From Reticulitermes lucifugus (lineage: Eukaryota; Arthropoda; Insecta; Blattodea; Rhinotermitidae), in NCBI GenBank assembly GCA_026260175.1, contig JAKCWW010000484.1, forward strand, positions 45,277-109,276: a DNA stretch of 64,000 nucleotides, in the 5' to 3' direction. The stretch's first letter is position 1; every line of letters begins with the position of its first letter. Below are positions 59,650-64,000 of the stretch, piece by piece. Position numbers and translations under genes: made by a program. Below the pieces are notes generated by a model. That model did not search any database. It was not told where the DNA came from and saw only the letters and a list, made by a program, of their open reading frames with translations.

Positions 59650-60118
59650 TTATACACTGAGTACTGAGGTTAGTAGATCTCAGATACAAGAAACATTGAG
59701 ACGGACACGAAATGAAGAAATCAAGAGACGCTGGCGCCAATCGCGAGAAGGAAATGTAACCATTCAGGTTGCTGCTTCATGACATCAACAACATGCAGCA
59801 GAAATGAGGAAATAGCGCAAATTTCTGCAAGAAAATGAGAAGCTTGAAAGGCCAGCTTCAAGACGCTCAGAACATGCTGAAGAAGTGAGACAAGAGTGCC
59901 ATTCAGATGAAGATAATGAAAGTGTTGGAACGGCATATTTACGTCGGGCACACCACAGAGCTCAGACAAGTGGATCACATGCAGGCGGTTCTACTTCTAT
60001 TCAAAAAAAGGTACTGAATAGCCATTAGTTTAATGAGTTAATAAATCATCAAGAACCCAGAAAAAGTGATGAAAAGGGCGGTGTTGAGGCATATGAATGT
60101 CGTGGAAGCCCCGTCAAA
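59650..60118 (+). pseudogene. Decayed Arg/Glu-rich coding stretch, type uncertain
   Basis: One plus-strand frame stays open for about 150 codons except for two stops: RRTRNEEIKRRWRQSREGN, then HQQHAAEMRK, RKFLQENEKLERPASRRSEH, AEEVRQECHSDEDNESVGTA and YLRRAHHRAQTSGSH. The composition and repeated RR/EE wording are like the charged N-terminal arrays of some transposon proteins (for example Helitron-associated ones), but no diagnostic motif is present. The G+C and codon character differ from the AT-rich flanks. It may equally be a decayed host exon or a chance frame. Confidence 0.3.
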
Positions 60119-62693
60119 TGACTGGCATGTGGTCAGTAATAATATAACACATTTACTGTTTTTGGATGATAAAAGGAAGGAGAACTGGATGGAGTAACAT
60201 GAAGTGCGCGTAGAGTAGATGAGAAGGGCTTATAGAACTTTGTTGCAAAGGTGAAGAATCGCGACTGCTTGGAAACCTTCAGGAAGTTAGGGGATTAAGA
60301 GTAAAACTCAGCTTAAAAAATAAATTGACATAGCAGGGAAGGCACTGTAAGGATCACTGTAAGGATCTTATTAACACAATGGTGAATCTTCGAATATCAT
60401 AGATGTGGGTAATATACTGATTTACTGTAAAATGAGACGCAAGGACAGTGTATATGTATATCACAACGAGATGTTGCACGTAAAGGTATAATGATTCAAT
60501 TTTCAAGGACTCTGCTACACGCAGTTTTTTATTTTATATATTTTTCTATAGTTACATATTTTTTTCCTTTAACTTTCCTTTCTCGTACGTCACACTGTAA
60601 TGTAACTTCCAGAAGGTGAATAAAGTATATTAAGCCTACAAATCCAAGTGTAAACAATGAAGTTTACGATTTTTGCATCTTGGGCAACGTCATGAATTAA
60701 TTGCTCGTAAAATATTACAATATGTAATGCACTTACAAGTACCCTCTTCAAATCAAATCAAATCAATTCCGTTTTTGTTCATTGAAATTTCACAGTACTG
60801 CCTCAAAGAGTGTTTCGTGTAATTTTACGTTACAGCGCGTGAAGGTTGATATGCTAGTAGCAGTACACGAGTAACGAGAACAGACAGCAGGAAGTCTTGA
60901 GTACGATGCTTCGCTGACAAGTCTCTCACAACTTTTCTTAGTAGTGTCAATGAGCAGCAGTAGGTAGCATTCGTGTGGGTGTTGATGATGAAAACTCCAT
61001 CTAAATGCAAATGAGCATTGTTCACTTGCACGCATATATAATACAGTGAGTGTGTGTTTTAGAAACTTTTCCCGTCGTAATGTTTTCAGCGTTTCGACCT
61101 TGTTAGGGCTGCTCTAGAATATGGAATTGCATATTTCCTTCAACAGTGGTAATGGTTAATTCAGTTAGGATTGAATTCGCATGGTATTTCTACTGACGAA
61201 CATGGATGATGTTTGTGGAAGTTGTAACGAGAGACTTCAAATAGAGGTAACAAAAACAGGTGAAAATATTTACAGTACGTTCAGCCAAATTTCATGTTTG
61301 CCTCAGGGATTATTATGTTCTTATAACAACTGTGTAATTATGTGGTCACATTATTGCGTTTTTGGAACCCAGATGTGTGTGAATGTCTTTATCATAACTT
61401 TTCTTATTGCTAAGCAACATAATTATCATTTAGAATTAATAAGTTTTTCATTTATTTCACATTGTTAGGAGTTTTCAGCTTTGGTTTGTAATATCGATTA
61501 TACCAAGTCTGGAAGCAACGTGAAATGAAATAATACACATACGTTCATTTAATTACAAGAAATAGATTGAATATGTACACCTTTTAACTGTATGAAACTC
61601 ATTATAATTGAGGTCTCCCTTATGTTCTGTATAAATTAAAATACTAATTGAGAGTAATATGCGTTACAGAGTCCTGCTGTGCATGGCTTTAGAGGTACTG
61701 ACCTCGCTCACTAAACGTTGAGGAACCCTAGCATATCAGATGCTAATCTAATTACGGTATCGGACTGAAAGGGTCAAAGGGAACTCAGACGCACCACACT
61801 TGCGGGACAAAATCTGGAAAGAGAATTATGAAACGGTTTTGAAACACATGATTTTCGTGTCATCATTATGCAGACTAGAATGAATTTCCATTTTATGGGG
61901 TAATTTATTTTACATATAAAACTATTAAAAAGGTTAACACGTATAAAATAAATAATGTTTACTATAATGTTCCTACACTTTTTATGATCACTGAGGTTAC
62001 CTGATTTAAAAGTCTGGGATACCTGGCGGCTGGGAAAACGAAGAAAAGCGTTTACGTAATTGAATCTCTCAGCTGAAAAGAGCAGCATCTCCGATGTATA
62101 AGAAGTGGACATGTTCCCTTTAATGAATAGACAACTTGACGATATATAGGACTTAAACTGAACTAGATTTGAAGAAAACTTTACCATTCAAGATGTTCGG
62201 ATGCATGCGATTTTAACACGAATCCTGTATAATTTAAACTATACATTGTTGATATCATACATTGATATTGCAATGGAATACTTATGTGTTTTTCTACCAT
62301 TTACTGTCGAGAAAGTTACATTTTATCTCCAGATGTCATTTGTATATTAGTACACCCGGAAAATGGGTATAGCTTATAACCGAAACATGCTCGAGCAGTA
62401 CAATATAGATACATATGTTATAGTTGAAGCCCGAAATCCGTTAATACCCGATCGTACTAGGTAAAACTACTTCCAACAAAGCCATTTCTTAAATACTATT
62501 TTTAACTAGTTACTTCTACAATAAAAAAATGCAGTCGATAATATAAGTATGCACTAAAAATCCTTTACATAATACCCGTACTAACTGGTTGAAAACAGTT
62601 TTGACTTAAATCACTGACCGTTAAAACCAGATATTAGGTAAAACTAGTTGTCTCGAGGGAAAAATAATAATAACCATAATTTGCGAAACAAAG
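60119..62693. other. No gene recognised
   Basis: Frames up to 137 codons (61774-62187, minus) are unrecognised. Contains an AAATC x3 run near 60748. Confidence 0.4.
60343..60366 (+). repeat. 12-bp unit x2
   Basis: cactgtaaggat occurs twice in direct tandem. Confidence 0.9.
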
Positions 62694-62699
62694 TTTATT
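62694..62699 (-). promoter_or_regulatory. Candidate polyadenylation signal (AATAAA)
   Basis: AATAAA on the minus strand, 25 bp beyond the stop codon of the integrase-like gene at 62724. Position suits its 3' end. Confidence 0.45.
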
Positions 62700-62949
62700 A
62701 TTCAAAGCACAGTACACCTGTTTTCACTTATTGCTACAAGGCAGGCTGCCATGGCATTTCGAGTTGCAAAGATTTCCCTTTTTCTTGCACAGGCATCGCT
62801 TTGAAGTACAATTCTTCCTGCATGCACGGCGGACAAACCCTCGTCCTGTCCTTATTGCTGCTTTCCTCACTGCAGACTTCAGAGAAATTTCGTGGTCTGG
62901 CACCTATTCCCAGGTCAAGAACACTTGAGGAGATACGTCGAATTCAGAT

Positions 62950-63040
62950 CTGAAAGAAATATAAATTATTTAAGTTCTGTTCTGTCCGTTTGACTTTCAG
63001 TTTGAAATTCAATTTCAACTTCAAAATTCAATGCACCTAC
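62950..63040 (-). other. 91-bp intron in the integrase-like gene
   Basis: Donor TGCAG|GTAGGT and acceptor TTTCTTTCAG|A on the minus strand. Removing it joins the GTKDGV...KL block with the RSEFDV block in the same frame and in the order expected for this protein family. Length suits a short insect intron. Confidence 0.75.
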
Positions 63041-63109
63041 CTGCACTATAGCTTATCCTCCACTCCATCCTTCGTCCCGATCTTGTACAGACCGTCTTCA
63101 TTTTTATCA

Positions 63110-63110
63110 N
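63110..63110. other. Single ambiguous base
   Basis: One N inside the integrase-like gene; it falls in the codon before DKNEDGLY. Confidence 1.
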
Positions 63111-64000
63111 GCACAACTCCTACGATGTTTCGACGGTCTGCCTTTACTCTGTCCATATCCGGAATAGGCAGTATGACATTACCTCCAACATCAACCGGAG
63201 GATGTGTTGCATCGGAAATCAATTTCATTCTTTAGGTCTGTTTCTGCAGATTTTCGTGGGCTTCTTTTCTGGCTGAAGAAATGTTTGACTGTGTACCACC
63301 CAGCGTTTCCTCCGCATCCTCTTCGTCTTCGGTCTCATTTTGCTCCTTCTTTGCATTCACCTGCTCATGACATCTTGAAGTCCATCCTCATCGTGGAAGT
63401 GTTTTATAACCGCAGATGGAAGCTCAGATGTTGTGAGTCCAACCCTGGGCTCAATACGGAAAATCGCTTTGTACGGTGATTGCTTAATCCCTGAATGAAG
63501 GGATCTGATTTTCATAAATTGCACATAGCGGAGACCATTAGACCAATTTGTGGCGTGATTTTCTTTCATCCATGAAGCCAGCATATTTTTTATGTCCTGG
63601 TTGGCTCGTTCTACCGAACCCTGGCTTTGACTATGCCTTGGTTTTCCGTGAACGATCTTTAATTCGGGCCATAATGTAGTTAGTTCGGCTATGACAGAGT
63701 TGATAAACTCTCTGCCATTGTCTGGCACCACATGTCAGAAAGATATCAGTCAACTGGTAGGCAACCTCTTCAGCCCTCTTGCTTTGCAGTGGTCGCAGTA
63801 AGACAAACTTAGTCAAATGGTCCTGATAAACCATAATGAATTTGAACTCGTTGTCAGCCTGAGATTGCATGTCAATGAGGTCGACCTGGCAGCTGCTGTT
63901 CATTTCTGAATGAAGAATGGGTTTGCTAACCAAGCCTTAGTTTTGACGTAAAACGTCTTACATTTCGGTACACATAGGTGGGTCACCTCGGCGCTCGCGG

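Larger units (their letters stand above)
62724..63960 (-). pseudogene. Integrase-like gene of KRBA2/SCAND3 type, one intron visible, broken
   Basis: Reads leftward from beyond 63960. The rve integrase core shows the first Asp in SSCQVDLIDMQ, the second in VPDNGREF and the Glu in SQGSVERANQD, with 36 residues between the second Asp and the Glu, near the usual DD35E spacing. Then come WMKENHATNWSNGLRYVQFM, LHSGIKQSPYKAIF, VGLTTSELP, an acidic linker (ETEDEEDAEETLGG), THPPVDVGGNVILPIPDMDR, NEDGLYKIGTKDGV, and after the intron EFDVSPQVFLT, VPDHEISLKS and a Cys-rich end (CRKNCTSKRCLCKKKGNLC, NSKCH, PCSNK). Such genes derive from integrase-bearing mobile elements. Defects: a short deletion with frameshift near 63730, a frameshift near 63370, TAA near 63230, and TAG codons near 63048 and 62915. 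The 5' part lies at or beyond the window edge. Confidence 0.85.

Overview
The window reads as a repeat-rich, AT-rich stretch of an insect nuclear genome. The most likely source is a cockroach or termite (Blattodea, possibly Periplaneta-like). That placement is an inference. It rests on several tRNA-derived SINE families, on foldback repeats whose translations read like YRRFGTTYRSHL, and on a non-LTR element whose 3' end reads [10 protein letters not shown] on the other strand, all of which I remember as common in Blattodea sequence but could not search. I recognise no conserved host exon in 64 kb. No open frame exceeds 174 codons, and every frame I can assign to a family belongs to a transposable element. 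I see no operons, rRNA, intact tRNA genes or CRISPR arrays.

Layout. 0-7.5 kb: a decayed LINE 3' end (174-735, with an assembly gap), a possible hAT end, an unassigned 174-codon ORF (3386-3910), two divergently oriented copies of a noncoding repeat built of ~140-bp tandem units (4740-5310 and 5611-6613), a tRNA-derived SINE inserted in the second copy with matching target-site duplications, and a second LINE family (7000-7451). 7.5-21 kb: small tandem duplications, foldback elements (9634-9800, 17691-18065, 20117-20700), LINE relics, and SINEs at 13254-13536 (with a gap) and 16855-17050. 21-30.6 kb: a LINE relic, another SINE, and foldback elements, the best of which has ~100-bp inverted arms (29966-30575).

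30.6-34.7 kb is the most informative part. A minus-strand LINE Gag-like ORF1 relic lies next to a decayed hAT element with a GTF2IRD2-like transposase. Two different LINEs have inserted into the hAT element, each flanked by a recognisable target-site duplication. 35-50 kb: two more copies of the ~140-bp tandem-unit repeat (35785-36575, 45318-46150), old LINE fragments and hairpins, and a well-preserved SINE with a perfect 10-bp duplication (49804-50092). 50-64 kb: a LINE with a 14-bp duplication (52591-53050), a decayed Arg/Glu-rich coding stretch (about 59650-60118), and at the end a minus-strand integrase gene of the KRBA2/SCAND3 type with a visible 91-bp intron and a Cys-rich C-terminus, broken by frameshifts and stops.

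Three things deserve attention. (1) The ~140-bp tandem-unit element has a shared head and tail. (2) A hairpin of the form CTGANGAT - stem - GAAAC recurs in several unrelated-looking foldback repeats and resembles a hammerhead ribozyme core, though with a defect. (3) The integrase gene's reading frame is restored by removing an intron.
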